This document shows, in pieces, positions 24,201-35,089 of a DNA stretch of 64,000 bases. The notes beneath the pieces are model-generated. The model saw only the letters and a list, made by a program, of their open reading frames with translations. It did no database searches and had not been told where the DNA came from. Both the position numbers and the translations under genes were made by a program. Numbering within the stretch: the first letter of the stretch is position 1; each line of letters begins with the position of its first letter. Source of the stretch: Paragorgia papillata (lineage: Eukaryota; Cnidaria; Anthozoa; Scleralcyonacea; Coralliidae); assembly GCA_035771165.1 (NCBI GenBank), contig JAWNZC010000311.1, positions 1,318,501-1,382,500 of the forward strand, given 5' to 3'.

Positions 24201-27200
24201 AAAGCTCAAGTGTCCCAACTACTTTTGAAATTGATTGTCCGAAGCGCTATTTAACTATATTGACAAAAAACATGCTGTTTCAGTGAACTAAACACTATGC
24301 ATTATAGGCAGAAAGCTAAAACAATGTTATAGCACAATTACAACCTCTTAATCACTAACATTTAGCTGGGGAATATGACATTTCAGAATTCAGTTAGCCC
24401 CCCTGTGGTGCTGCTGATATCCGACGCTTCTCGCAACGATACTCACCACGGTACTCACCAGAAAAATATGCAATAGAGCGAAGACTGTTATATAAAATGA
24501 TATCTTATATAGACCCTCCTTGTAGTATGTTATGTTTGAATAAGATAATAATGCATTTTTACAATTGACGCTTTTAAAATAAGATTTTTACAACGATACT
24601 CGCTATATACTATAAATAACTTGATCTTATGTCTCCTTTTATGCTACGGAAGTGAGCATCGTCGCCGCTTAAAGTCTATTTTGTGAATGAAACACTAGTT
24701 AATACATTTCATAGAAACCAACACAATGCTGGTAACACTAGCAAACAGCCGAAGTGACCAGTATTCGTGAAACGACACAGATTTACCGAAATAATTCCCA
24801 TGGTAATCAGTGAGTATCGTGGTGAGTACCGTGCGAGCACAGTGCTGGCATTAGTAATAACAACCGAATATCAAGTTACATTTGTTAATAAATTAGCCCA
24901 TTATTTCCACGTGTTATCGCTGTGTATACTGCTACTCTCGTGCATGATATGTATACTAATGAAAACCTAAAACAATTTTCAATATATTACGCAATTTACT
25001 TGTTTGTATTAGGTGTTACTGAATGTCTAAAATTCCGTGTTTTTTGATCGAAGTTCACTTCTACAATATTGCTTTCCGTAGTGAAATTGAGTAACGCACA
25101 TATTCTATGGCATTTGTGAAATTATTAAAATATTCGTTATCCAAAAAGCGTTTTCGCTTACATGCTCAGAACACATGAAAGGCTGCGCACCTCGGGTTAA
25201 CACAAAGACGTTTCAATTCCCCTTTAACGCGAAGCCGTTTAAGTGAAGGGAATATTGCATAAGTTAAACTCTCCACATACTTAAAGAAATGCGTAATCGA
25301 TTGATTGTGAATAAATTTAAATTATTTTTTAGATAAATCAAGCTTTTCCAATTGCATTGTCATGAGGCGATCACTTTCATTGTAGTATGTTTTCAATAAT
25401 TCGTGCAAAGACGTCTTAATCAATAAAATAACTTTTTTTGGAGCAATATAACACAACTAAATGCCTTTAAACTCCCTATAACAATTCTGTTACCAACAAA
25501 ATGTCAACATTTCACTCAATTATTGCTATTATTGTAAAAAAACCAACTAAATAACAGCTAATGTTCTATTAACGAAAAATGTTTTCTCAGACAATCATTT
25601 TCAAAAGTCTTGGGACATTTGCGTCCTTTTCCGGTTTTCCAACTCCCCCGGCCCCCTGTTCAATGTTGTATACCATGTTTACGGTGAATTTTGCTGGAAT
25701 TGTTAATTTGTTTCATTAGACAACATTGTAAAGGGAGGGGGAGGGAGGGATTGTGTACATATCGCAAAATAGACGATGTTGAACGAGTATATTTAGAAAA
25801 GCTCAAGTGTCCCAACTACTTTTGAAATTGATTGTCCGAAGCGCTATTTAACTATATTGACAAAAAACATGCTGTTTCAGTGAACTAAACACTATGCATT
25901 ATAGGCAGAAAGCTAAAACAATGTTATAGCACAATTACAACCTCTTAATCACTAACATTTAGCTGGGGAATATGACATTTCAGAATTCAGTTAGCCCCCC
26001 TGTGGTGCTGCTGATATCCGACGCTTCTCGCAACGATACTCACCACGGTACTCACCAGAAAAATATGCAATAGAGCGAAGACTGTTATATAAAATGATAT
26101 CTTATATAGACCCTCCTTGTAGTATGTTATGTTTGAATAAAATAATAATGCATTTTTACAATTGACGCTTTTAAAATAAGATTTTTACAACGATACTCGC
26201 TATATACTATAAATAACTTGATCTTATGTCTCCTTTTATGCTACGGAAGTGAGCATCGTCGCCGCTTAAAGTCTATTTTGTGAATGAAACACTAGTTAAT
26301 ACATTTCATAGAAACCAACACAATGCTGGTAACACTAGCAAACAGCCGAAGTGACCAGTATTCGTGAAACGACACAGATTTACCGAAATAATTCCCATGG
26401 TAATCAGTGAGTATCGTGGTGAGTACCGTGCGAGCACAGTGCTGGCATTAGTAATAACAACCGAATATCAAGTTACATTTGTTAATAAATTAGCCCATTA
26501 TTTCCACGTGTTATCGCTGTGTATACTGCTACTCTCGTGCATGATATGTATACTAATGAAAACCTAAAACAATTTTCAATATATTACGCAATTTACTTGT
26601 TTGTATTAGGTGTTACTGAATGTCTAAAATTCCGTGTTTTTTGATCGAAGTTCACTTCTACAATATTGCTTTCCGTAGTGAAATTGAGTAACGCACATAT
26701 TCTATGGCATTTGTGAAATTATTAAAATATTCGTTATCCAAAAAGCGTTTTCGCTTACATGCTCAGAACACATGAAAGGCTGCGCACCTCGGGTTAACAC
26801 AAAGACGTTTCAATTCCCCTTTAACGCGAAGCCGTTTAAGTGAAGGGAATATTGCATAAGTTAAACTCTCCACATACTTAAAGAAATGCGTAATCGATTG
26901 ATTGTGAATAAATTTAAATTATTTTTTAGATAAATCAAGCTTTTTCCAATTGCATTGTCATGAGGCGATCACTTTCATTGTAGTATGTTTTCAATAATTC
27001 GTGCAAAGACGTCTTAATCAATAAAATAACTTTTTTTGGGAGCAATATAACACAACTAAATGCCTTTAAACTCCCTATAACAATTCTGTTACCAACAAAA
27101 TGTCAACATTTCACTCAATTATTGCTATTATTGTAAAAAAACCAACTAAATAACAGCTAATGTTCTATTAACGAAAAATGTTTTCTCAGACAATCATTTT

Positions 27201-27434
27201 CAAAAGTCTTGGGACATTTGCGTCCTTTTCCGGTTTTCCAACTCCCCCGGCCCCCTGTTCAATGTTGTATACCATGTTTACGGTGAATTTTGCTGGAATT
27301 GTTAATTTGTTTCATTAGACAACATTGTAAAGGGAGGGGGAGGGAGGGATTGTGTACATATCGCAAAATAGACGATGTTGAACGAGTATATTTAGAAAAG
27401 CTCAAGTGTCAAAACTACTTTTGAAATTGATTGT

Positions 27435-27802
27435 AGGTCCCAATTAAATTTAAACGAATTGCAACGTCGGCTAAATAGAGATTTAACTGAATTATGTGAT
27501 GTTTTTTACATATAATACGAGCAGGTCTTTCACCAATCTCGATCCTATCTGAAAGAAGTAAAACTTAGAAAAACGAGTAATTACCTGCCTGTATAATCAG
27601 TTCAACCATTAAATGAGATATATGTTTATTATACATGTTGTGGTCTCACCAACACTTGATTACTCTAGTTCTTTGTCTTTTAATTTTTTTGTCTTTAGTT
27701 AGTCTTGAAAAAATTAAGACTTCAAACCTAAACAGATCGGGTAATTTCAAAATATATGTACGGCCAATTCTTATTAGCTATTATAAGTGCTAATTACATT
27801 TT
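27435..27802. other. Array flank, no gene recognised
   Basis: Unique-looking AT-rich sequence begins abruptly after GATTGT at 27434. No motif or open frame of note. Confidence 0.4.
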
Positions 27803-27902
27803 GCTGTTTTGTAACTTTGCGAAATTTTACTAATGAATTTGCTCATGTCAATTTAAAAAGCAAATTTGTACTTAAATTTGCACAACTTTCCCACCGTTGC
27901 AA
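27803..27902. repeat. Second copy of the array-flanking TTTGC repeat
   Basis: This stretch aligns with 13988-14092 in the same orientation, sharing for example ATTTTACTAATGAATTTGCT, with scattered mismatches. The satellite array therefore sits between two direct copies of one flank sequence. Confidence 0.7.
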
Positions 27903-27927
27903 GTATATAGCGTAATATTGAATAAAA

Positions 27928-28090
27928 CTCAATCAATCAATCAATTAGTCAATCAATCATTCATTCATTCATTCAAACAAACAATCAATTAATTAATTAA
28001 ACAATTAGTCAATCAATCAATCAATCGATCAATCAATCAATCAATCAATCATTGATCAATCAAACTAACTAATTAATTAATTACTCAATA
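27928..28090. repeat. (TCAA)n microsatellite
   Basis: Long imperfect run of TCAA/ATCA tetranucleotides with TTAA and TCAT variants. Confidence 0.9.
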
Positions 28091-28449
28091 ACAATTAATC
28101 AACAGTGCCTTGTTCATTCAGATAACAAAAACCGAAAACATGCTTTTTGTTCGACCAAAAAAATATGACCCTTTGTTCTAGACTTAGAATGACAAAAATT
28201 GTAACATACCCTACCAAGATGATACCCTATATAGCCTGTATCCTAGAGCACTCGCGCTCAACGAGAAACAACACGAATGCTTAAAATATGCTTATACACA
28301 AGCTTCTACAGAAAGGCATTTGCCTAAATATGAAAAAGTATGCTAAAAAACCTAAATTCTTTTTGCGGCAGTGCTGTCATAATTCGATGTTTTTATCGAT
28401 GCGTCATCGGAAGTCGTCGGATTAAAGTCGGAGCCTTGTTCATAGTTTT

Positions 28450-28663
28450 ATTGGCCAATCATATCTCAAGAAATTTCCCGCTAAAACACACTAATTCAAG
28501 CAAGAAGATGGCGGGTTGGTTTAGTCTGAATGGACACAAGGAAAATATCCATCTTTTTATGGTGAACGTCTACAAAAAACGCCATCATTTGTCACCAAAG
28601 TGGTACCTTAGGAAACCTCTGTTGTTTATCCCGTACTATATGTCTGAATATGTGGATTTTTGA
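28450..28663 (+). promoter_or_regulatory. Possible CCAAT box and YY1-like start region
   Basis: ATTGGCCAATCA at 28450-28461 is a CCAAT-box dyad. AAGATGGCGG at 28505-28514 matches the YY1-type core motif that overlaps start codons in some animal promoters. Its ATG (28508) opens a 51-codon frame to 28663 with no family match. It may be a first exon or chance. I see no downstream coding region to support a gene. Confidence 0.2.
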
Positions 28664-29097
28664 CGTCAAAAAAGCTTGTTAAACACTGCAGTGAGGGCAC
28701 TGTACAAACAAAAACTGAAAACGAAGATTGATCACGACAAACGACGCCAAAAAGTTGAAGAAATCACGTTACTCTGATAAAAACAGGTTAGTAAACTGAA
28801 GGAGTGTGAACTATTAGTAATAGTATTCTGTATCTTGGATTAAATTCCAGTATTCTACAGCGGGATAAATAGCGTTTGTATCTTCGAAGTCTTCGAAAAA
28901 TATAAATTTTGACAGTGTTTGACCCATACATCAAATATCTATGTTTGGCATGTAAAAACAAGTTAAATCGTTACTAGTTTTTGTATTTTATAAATGTATT
29001 TTGTAAGTTCAAACTTTTTGTGGTTACTCTTTGCAACCCTTTGTCTTATAAATAAAAGTTTATATAAGCTTATCAAGGCTTTCTCAAATCCTTTTTG
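28664..29097. other. No gene recognised
   Basis: AT-rich sequence with no sustained frame or recognised repeat. It leads into the first unit of the pentanucleotide-array region. Confidence 0.35.
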
Positions 29098-29424
29098 GGC
29101 CAGAACTTAACTATAGAACACCAAACATAAAAACAGAAAGATATTCTACCAACTAAATAAGACAAGTAAGTAAGTAGAAAGAAACAATTTGTTTATTTTT
29201 AAGTGCAGCTAATCTCATACCTATATAATACTTTTTATAGGTGATGCATTATTTAAGATGGTGTTTATACTATTGTACTGTATTGAATTATATTCAAATG
29301 TTTATTTGAATGTATTGCACTATTGTAAATATTTCTTTTATTATTTTGTATAGTTTTACAGTGTCTTAAAAGGTATAAACATTCTTTTTGCATTGTATTG
29401 CAGAGTGCTCTATTGTATATTGTA

Positions 29425-29720
29425 TTGTATTGTGTGTGTTGTGTTGTGTTGTGTTGTGTTGTGTTGTGTTGTGTTGTGTTGTGTTGTGTTGTGTTGTGTT
29501 GTGTTGTGTTGTGTTGTGTTGTGTTGTGTTGTGTTGTGTTGTGTTGTGTTGTGTTGTGTTGTGTTGTGTTGTGTTGTGTTGTGTTGTGTTGTGTTGTGTT
29601 GTGTTTGTGTTGTGTTGTGTTGTGTTGTGTTGTGTTGTGTTGTGTTGTGTTGTGTTGTGTTGTGTTGTGTTGTGTTGTGTTGTGTTGTGTTGTGTTGTGT
29701 TGTGTTGTGTTGTGTTGTGT
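29425..29720. repeat. (TTGTG)n pentanucleotide array
   Basis: Nearly perfect TTGTG repeats, about 58 units, with one single-base interruption near 29603. All six frames are open because the repeat holds no stop, which explains the long low-complexity frames here. Confidence 0.97.
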
Positions 29721-29852
29721 TGTATTGTATTGTATTGTATTGTATTGTATTGTATTGTATTGTATTGTATTGTATTGTATTGTATTGTATTGTATTGTAT
29801 TGTATTGTATTGTATTGTATTGTATTGTATTGTATTGTATTGTATTGTATAG
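29721..29852. repeat. (TTGTA)n pentanucleotide array
   Basis: Switches from TTGTG to TTGTA abruptly at about 29721 and runs about 26 units. It then decays into TTGCA and TTGTA words up to 29900. Confidence 0.97.
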
Positions 29853-30004
29853 TATTGCTCATTGCATTGCAATGCAATTCATTGCATTCCATTGCATTGT
29901 AATATTGTATTATATAGTAAATTTTCAAGCATTTATCTTTTAAGTGCTGCTTATATCATATCTATTTAATACCCATTTATAATTGAATAAATAATTTTTA
30001 TAAT

Positions 30005-30360
30005 ATTGTACTATTGTACTGCACTGTATTGTATTGTACTCTACTGCACTGCACTGTATTGCACTGCACTACACTGTACTTCACTACACTGTATTTTATT
30101 TGTACTTTACTGTACTGTACTGTACTGCATTGTTTTTTATTGTTATTGCATTGTATTGGAGTGTTGTAAAGTTTTGTATTGTGTAGTTTTGCAGTCTATC
30201 AAAATTTATTGCATTTTAATGAGGACTGTGTCACATTGCATTGTATTGCGTTGCGTTGCATTGTTTTGCATTACATTGCATTGCATTGCATTGCATTGCA
30301 TTGCATTGCATTGCATTGCATTGTATTACATGCATTGTATTGGAGTGCATTGCATTGAAA
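30005..30360. repeat. Degenerate TTGTA/CTGCA and (TTGCA)n arrays
   Basis: Mixed TTGTA, CTGTA and CTGCA pentamers up to 30165, then a clean TTGCA block at about 30270-30325. Any frame here is repeat translation. Confidence 0.9.
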
Positions 30361-31017
30361 TACATTATTCTGAAAATATTACTGTAACTTTGCAAGTCTC
30401 TACTTCAATATCTTAAATTTTCATGTAACTTTTTAGGTTAGAACCAAACAAAAATACAGAAAGATATAATTTTATTCTACTAACTATTTAACAAGTAAGT
30501 AGAAAAATATGTTTATTTTAAATGTGACTTATTTACAAATTATTAAAGATGATTTTTATATAATGTTGTTCTGTATAAGTATATTGTAAAGTTTTTAGAG
30601 ATGTGCCACATCTGGGTATTGGTGCCCAGTGGGCAGTATCCAGTAAAATTCTGCTATCTGGCAGTATCTAGTATTTGGTAAAACAGTTTATAGTTTTAAA
30701 GGACTGCCTCCCTTCCCTTGCCTTAATTATTTTGTCTTGCCTCACTTTGCCTAATTTACTTCTCAGGTATTGTTCTGCATTTGCATTGTAATTTGGATTG
30801 ATTCAAATTACTGCATTGTAATTTTGCAAGTAAATTTATTTTGTATCATAACTTTTCATATGTTATTTCTAGACCAGAGTTTAACTATATTCCACCAAAC
30901 ATAGAGACAGAAAAATATTTACAAGTATAGACAAGTAAGTACTGTAGAAAACAACAATTTATACCTATTTTATGCACTGCTATATCCTATACCTATGTAT
31001 AAATAGATATCTGTATA

Positions 31018-31700
31018 TTGTCTTGTCTTGCATCTTGTCTTGTCTTGTCTCGTCTCGTCTCGTCTCGTCTCGTCTCGTCTCGTCTCGTCTCGTCTTGTCT
31101 TGCATCTTGTCTTGTCTTGCATCTTGTCTTGTCTTGTCTTGCATCTTGTCTTGCATCTTGTCTTGTCTTGCATCTTGTCTTGTCTTGCATATTGTCTTGT
31201 CTTGCATCTTGTCTTGTCTTGCATCTTGTCTTGTCTTGCATCTTGTCTTGTCTTGTCTTGCATCTTGTCTTGTCTTGTCTTGCATCTTGTCTTGCATCTT
31301 GTCTTGTCTTGCATATTGTCTTGTCTTGCATCTTGTCTTGTCTTGCATCTTGTCTTGTCTTGTCTTGCATCTTGTCTTGTCTTGCATCTCGTCTTGCATC
31401 TCGTCTTGCGTCTCGTCTTGCGTCTGGTCTTGCGTCTCGTCTTGCATTTTGTCTTGCGTGTCGTCTTGCGTCTCACTCTTGTCTTGCATCTTGTCTTACG
31501 CCTTGTCTTGCTTCTTGTCTTGCATCTCGTCTTGCGTCTCGTCTTGCGTCTTGTCTTGCGTCTTGTCTTGCGTCTTGTGTTGCGTCTTGTCTTGCATCTT
31601 GTCTTGCAACTTGCCTTGCAACTTGCCTTGCATCTTGCCTTGCGTCTTGTCTTGCAACTTGTCTTGCATCTTGTCTTGCGTCCTATCCTGCGTCTAGTCT
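31018..31700. repeat. (TCTTG/TCTCG)n pentanucleotide array
   Basis: Pentamers TGTCT, TGCAT and TCGTC form higher-order 10-15 bp units (TCTTGTCTTGCA). They start with a clean TCTCG block (31050-31095) and end in more variable TCTTGCGTCT units. The long frames on both strands are artefacts of the repeat. Confidence 0.95.
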
Positions 31701-32481
31701 GTTGTGAGCATGCTCATTAATAAGTGTTGTATTTTTATGTGCAGTGTATGTTAATCATAATTTTTTATAACAATTTTAAAAATGTCTTCTTTTCCTTTGT
31801 TGTATAGAAACTTCAACATCGTTAAATATCTGGACAACAAATTACGGGGAAAAATGTCTGGTGGAGCCTCATAGCCAAGTTGTCCAGATAGTTATCTTGT
31901 TCAGTAGCTTTTTAATTACTTCATTCAAGCGGATGGACTATATTTTTTCACTTCACAACATTCTTCATAATATAAAAATCTTTATTGATGTTCATACAAT
32001 GTCATTCGGAAAAGTCAATAATCTCTGTTTAGATATAGCTAATATTACAAAGAAGTGACGTCTAAACAACTAGGTGACGGAGAATATGTTTCTTATCAGA
32101 TTGAATAGACCTACTGTAGTTCATAAACTAATGGACAACTTGGCAAAGGAAAAACAAAACAAAAAGGAAATGCTTTCAATCCAATACTTAATATTTTTTT
32201 ACATTGAAACAGAAAGGGTTTTTAAATCACTGGGAATATTTTAAAAGATTTTTGTAGCTGATAATCTTATAAATGTTTGTTTACAATAATTAGTCCGGCG
32301 GGGAGAAAATAGTTCGCGCTACGGCTAATTTGCTCACAATGCCAGAGTGTGAATTATTTGAGTGAGCCTGAATGAGTTAGCGCTTGATACGATTGTGTAA
32401 TGTTCAAGGGATGATCATTTTAATGTCACGATAAAGTACATCATGAAACCGAACGCCGATCATCTACACAACGATGCAAGT
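31701..32481. other. No gene recognised
   Basis: AT-rich sequence without recognisable domains. Ends at the left tip of the large inverted-repeat element. Confidence 0.35.
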
Positions 32482-32560
32482 AATAATACCCCCCCACTCT
32501 GGCGGATTCATAATTATTAGGTAAATTGAATTTTTAATGAGCTCTGTCAATATCCTCCTC

Positions 32561-32745
32561 AGGCTCCTTTGAGACTCTCTAACCCTAACCCCACCATTAT
32601 TTATGGACACGTCATTCATTCTCAGGTTCCTTCAGGACACCCTAACCCTAACCTCATTATTTATGCTTATATCATTATTTCTAAGGCTCCTTTGGGACTT
32701 CCTAACCCTAACTTCCCCCTAAACCCTAGCTGTTTCTCAACACCC
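32561..32745. repeat. Left subterminal repeats with CCCTAA hexamers
   Basis: Three units start AGGYTCC at about 32561, 32624 and 32684, each with TAACCCTAACC. The hexamer equals the common animal telomere repeat on the C-rich strand, but only about two hexamers occur per unit. The right arm holds the mirror set near 37997-38165. Confidence 0.8.
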
Positions 32746-33572
32746 CTGGTTTTCACTACCTCATACAGACTTATTATTTATGCATCGTCATCGTTAGCTT
32801 TCATCCACCCCCCTGGTTTTCACTACGTCATAACCGATAGCTCTCCGACTGATTTCCGAAGTTCTGGGTTACGTCATTATAAAAAGGCACTGGACTTCTA
32901 TCTCTTATAAGTAATAGTAATTACCTTTTCATTTATACACTTTACCCTACTGTCAGTCAACACTTGTGGGACACGCAGGTACAAAGAGCATGCGTACAGT
33001 AAGCTTTAACGAAATAGAAGTCCTTTACAAGGAACGAGAGAGAAATTGATAGAGACACTTTATATTTTTTATCTGAAACCTCATCTGTGTGAGTATAGAG
33101 AGTTTGGAGCAATCTAAATGTCTGAATTGGCCAGAGATAACTTGAGGTAGTTCTACTTAATAACATATCATGAATATTATATTAAGGTTAGAACCTAAAT
33201 ATTCGAACAGAGTAAGTCATCCTAGAATCATTGCTAACTAGCAAGTCAAGATATCGTAAGAAGAATTTAAGATATATTTTAGGCGAGGAATCACTTCGAG
33301 AAGTCGTGAAAAGAACGATTTTAAGTGTCGAAATATAAAGGCAAAGCGATTTATTACTTTGAAAGCGTTGCTACGCTTTCTGTTACTAAGTGTGATATTT
33401 GCATATTTATCCTCAGTGCACGTGCAGGAAACAAAAGAGAAACTCGTTAGGGGTCATTAAGAGGATTAAGTGCTTGGGCAAGTCTAGGCGAGAAGGGCAA
33501 GTTTGGACGACAAGAATAACAGGAGACACTGAGTTTAAAAATATTTATTTCACTTTACAAATATGTCATTTT

Positions 33573-35021
33573 TTAAAACGTTTTTCTAGGACTGGGATGC
33601 CGACTCAACGTTATAGGATAAGGTCTGCTCCTGAAATCATATCTAGGTATTTTCACTTCATTAGCATTATGAGGTTCATTCCTGGGAACCATTAAGAAGT
33701 GAGGGTCTTCGTCTTGACTATTATTGACTGTTGTTTCATGTGAATCTTCATCAGAAGAATTTTGATATTTATCATTTTCTTGACGACCATAGTCATCTGA
33801 GTCGGCTTCCGAAACTTCTTCGTCCGAGTCGTTTTCTCCTGAATCACTTTCATCTCCAGTTAACCATTTTTGCAAAGGTTTCAGCTTTGGGTATTCAACA
33901 GTTGGAGGAGGAGTTAGAAAATACGGTCTAGCTACGCTAGGTTTAGACAGAGAATCTAACGGAAGGTGTTCAGGTTGCTGTCGTTCAGGTTTTTGAGGCT
34001 TCTGTGGGGTCTCTGTCAAATTTGGTATAACTTTTAGTAGCTGTGTTTGAAGAATAATTTGAACTTGATTCTGCTGGTTCTGCAGCTGTTGTTGGAATGT
34101 CAGAAAACGATCGAGTTGATTAGAGTATAGGATGTTCTTTTCATCGGGTGTTAATTGTGGTGTTTGTACAATATCTCGCATTAGCTGTTCTGTATTGTAC
34201 ATCGCGCTGACGATTGGAGGTTGCTGATACGATTTCTTTTGAATATAGCTGCTTATGTTCTGCTGCAGGACGGAGCTATTTTCTTCAGGTAAAACATTTG
34301 TCTTGAGACGATGATCGTCATCCGTAGTCGGCTTCAGATCAAGCATTAAATATCCATGAGGGCGACTTGTGGCTTCCTCGTAGCTCTTCATAAACTCTTG
34401 AACATGTCCAGGATTCACTTGTCGTGCCAAAATAGAAATTTGCTGCTTATCCCTCGGAGACTTCAAGAGTACGATATAGTGTGCGTTGAGGCTGATGTTT
34501 CTGGTTTCCTTTCCTTGGTGAAATATATTTTGAACATTATAGATCACTGAGAGATTCCTATGATGGCTTCCATTGGTAAATAAATTTGCAATGCGCTTAT
34601 CTCCTCCTGATTGATCCATAAGATCATCTAAGACAATAAGGTTTCGCCTCGAAATATCAAGAAAATCTTCCGAGTCGATGTTCGTAGGTATTCCTTCATT
34701 CAGTTCAATGCCAGGTATAGCTTTGTTCATCTCAAGATTCATGGGTTGCCACTGACCATAACACCAAATGATACGTTCAGGAGGGGGGTTGATAGTTGTT
34801 CTTGCATTCTCCAGAAGAGATTTTACCCATACGGTTTTACCACTCTGAGTAAACCCTGCAACAATACACGTAAATGGATGTTGCAGGACTGTGGATCCAT
34901 TGACGGGAGGAACTGCCTGTCGTATTTGTTTGGTCGATGATCTATGAACCATCTTCATGTGACGAAGAAGGTGCTCTTTTATCGATAGACTTTTTCCACA
35001 TTTGTTGCAAACGTGTGACAT
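33573..35021 (-). CDS. C2H2 zinc finger plus FtsK/HerA-type packaging ATPase (Polinton/adintovirus-like)
   Basis: From ATG 35021 the frame gives about 482 residues, intact to a stop at 33573. An earlier TTG start is unlikely in an animal. Near the N-terminus is one C2H2 finger (CNKCGK ... HMKMVH). The ATPase core follows: Walker A GFTQSGKT, Walker B RNLIVLDDLMDQ, then GSHHRNLSVIYNVQN and SLNAHYIVLLKSPRDK. These features match the A32-like genome-packaging ATPases of Polintons, adintoviruses and related elements, which pump DNA into capsids. After residue ~280 there is a Gln-rich helix, a Pro/Gln stretch, an acidic Asp/Glu/Ser tract and a basic tail. A polyadenylation signal on the minus strand lies near 33550. 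No capsid or polymerase genes accompany it, so its present role is unknown. Confidence 0.82.
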   Translation of the reverse strand: MSHVCNKCGKSLSIKEHLLRHMKMVHRSSTKQIRQAVPPVNGSTVLQHPFTCIVAGFTQSGKTVWVKSLLENARTTINPPPERIIWCYGQWQPMNLEMNKAIPGIELNEGIPTNIDSEDFLDISRRNLIVLDDLMDQSGGDKRIANLFTNGSHHRNLSVIYNVQNIFHQGKETRNISLNAHYIVLLKSPRDKQQISILARQVNPGHVQEFMKSYEEATSRPHGYLMLDLKPTTDDDHRLKTNVLPEENSSVLQQNISSYIQKKSYQQPPIVSAMYNTEQLMRDIVQTPQLTPDEKNILYSNQLDRFLTFQQQLQNQQNQVQIILQTQLLKVIPNLTETPQKPQKPERQQPEHLPLDSLSKPSVARPYFLTPPPTVEYPKLKPLQKWLTGDESDSGENDSDEEVSEADSDDYGRQENDKYQNSSDEDSHETTVNNSQDEDPHFLMVPRNEPHNANEVKIPRYDFRSRPYPITLSRHPSPRKTF

Positions 35022-35089
35022 ATTTACACGATGAGTACTAAACACCAAATGAGTTTATTATTTGGAAGCGCAATATTAAATTATTTAAC

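Larger units (their letters stand above)
14404..27434. repeat. 1.6 kb satellite array, 8.15 tandem copies
   Basis: Unit starts, marked by ACAATCATTTTCAAAAG, are at 14404, 16001, 17598, 19197, 20796, 22395, 23994, 25591 and 27190. The period is 1597-1599 bp, and a final 245 bp partial copy ends at 27434. Differences between inner copies are mostly single-base homopolymer changes. The first copy carries several extra substitutions. No protein family, tRNA, rRNA or snRNA was recognised in the unit. A short open frame in each unit (67 codons from GTG, 56 from its first ATG) is conserved only because the copies are identical, and one inserted A breaks it in the sixth copy. The array is best read as non-coding satellite DNA. 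Confidence 0.95.
29098..31000. repeat. Diverged tandem units, each ending in a pentanucleotide array
   Basis: A shared core (ACCAAACATA, ACAGAAAGATAT, ACAAGTAAGTA, GTTTATTTT, then TGCTATATCATACCTAT-like) is seen at about 29098-29260, 30434-30560 and 30869-31000. Its second half also occurs at 29935-30005. Each copy leads into a different five-base array. The region looks like segmental duplication of one unit plus its array, followed by array divergence. Confidence 0.6.

Noticed and set aside
15177..26567. A conserved 67-codon frame in seven of eight satellite units
   Set aside because: It starts with GTG, is conserved only because units are almost identical at DNA level, and is broken in the sixth unit by one added A.
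14404..27434. CRISPR array or rDNA repeat as explanation for the periodicity
   Set aside because: The unit is 1.6 kb with no short repeat/spacer alternation, and no rRNA sequence was recognised in it.
29366..29943. Several open frames of 150-180 residues with Cys-Val-Leu or Asn-Thr-Gln repeats
   Set aside because: They are translations of stop-free TTGTG/TTGTA arrays in several frames at once.
30970..31720. Frames of 125-240 residues on both strands with Ser-Cys-Leu or Lys-Thr-Arg repeats
   Set aside because: Product of the TCTTG array; all frames are open and show no non-repeat sequence.
32561..32745. True telomere or chromosome end
   Set aside because: Only two hexamers per unit and mirror-image placement inside both tips of one element. 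Sequence continues normally on both sides.
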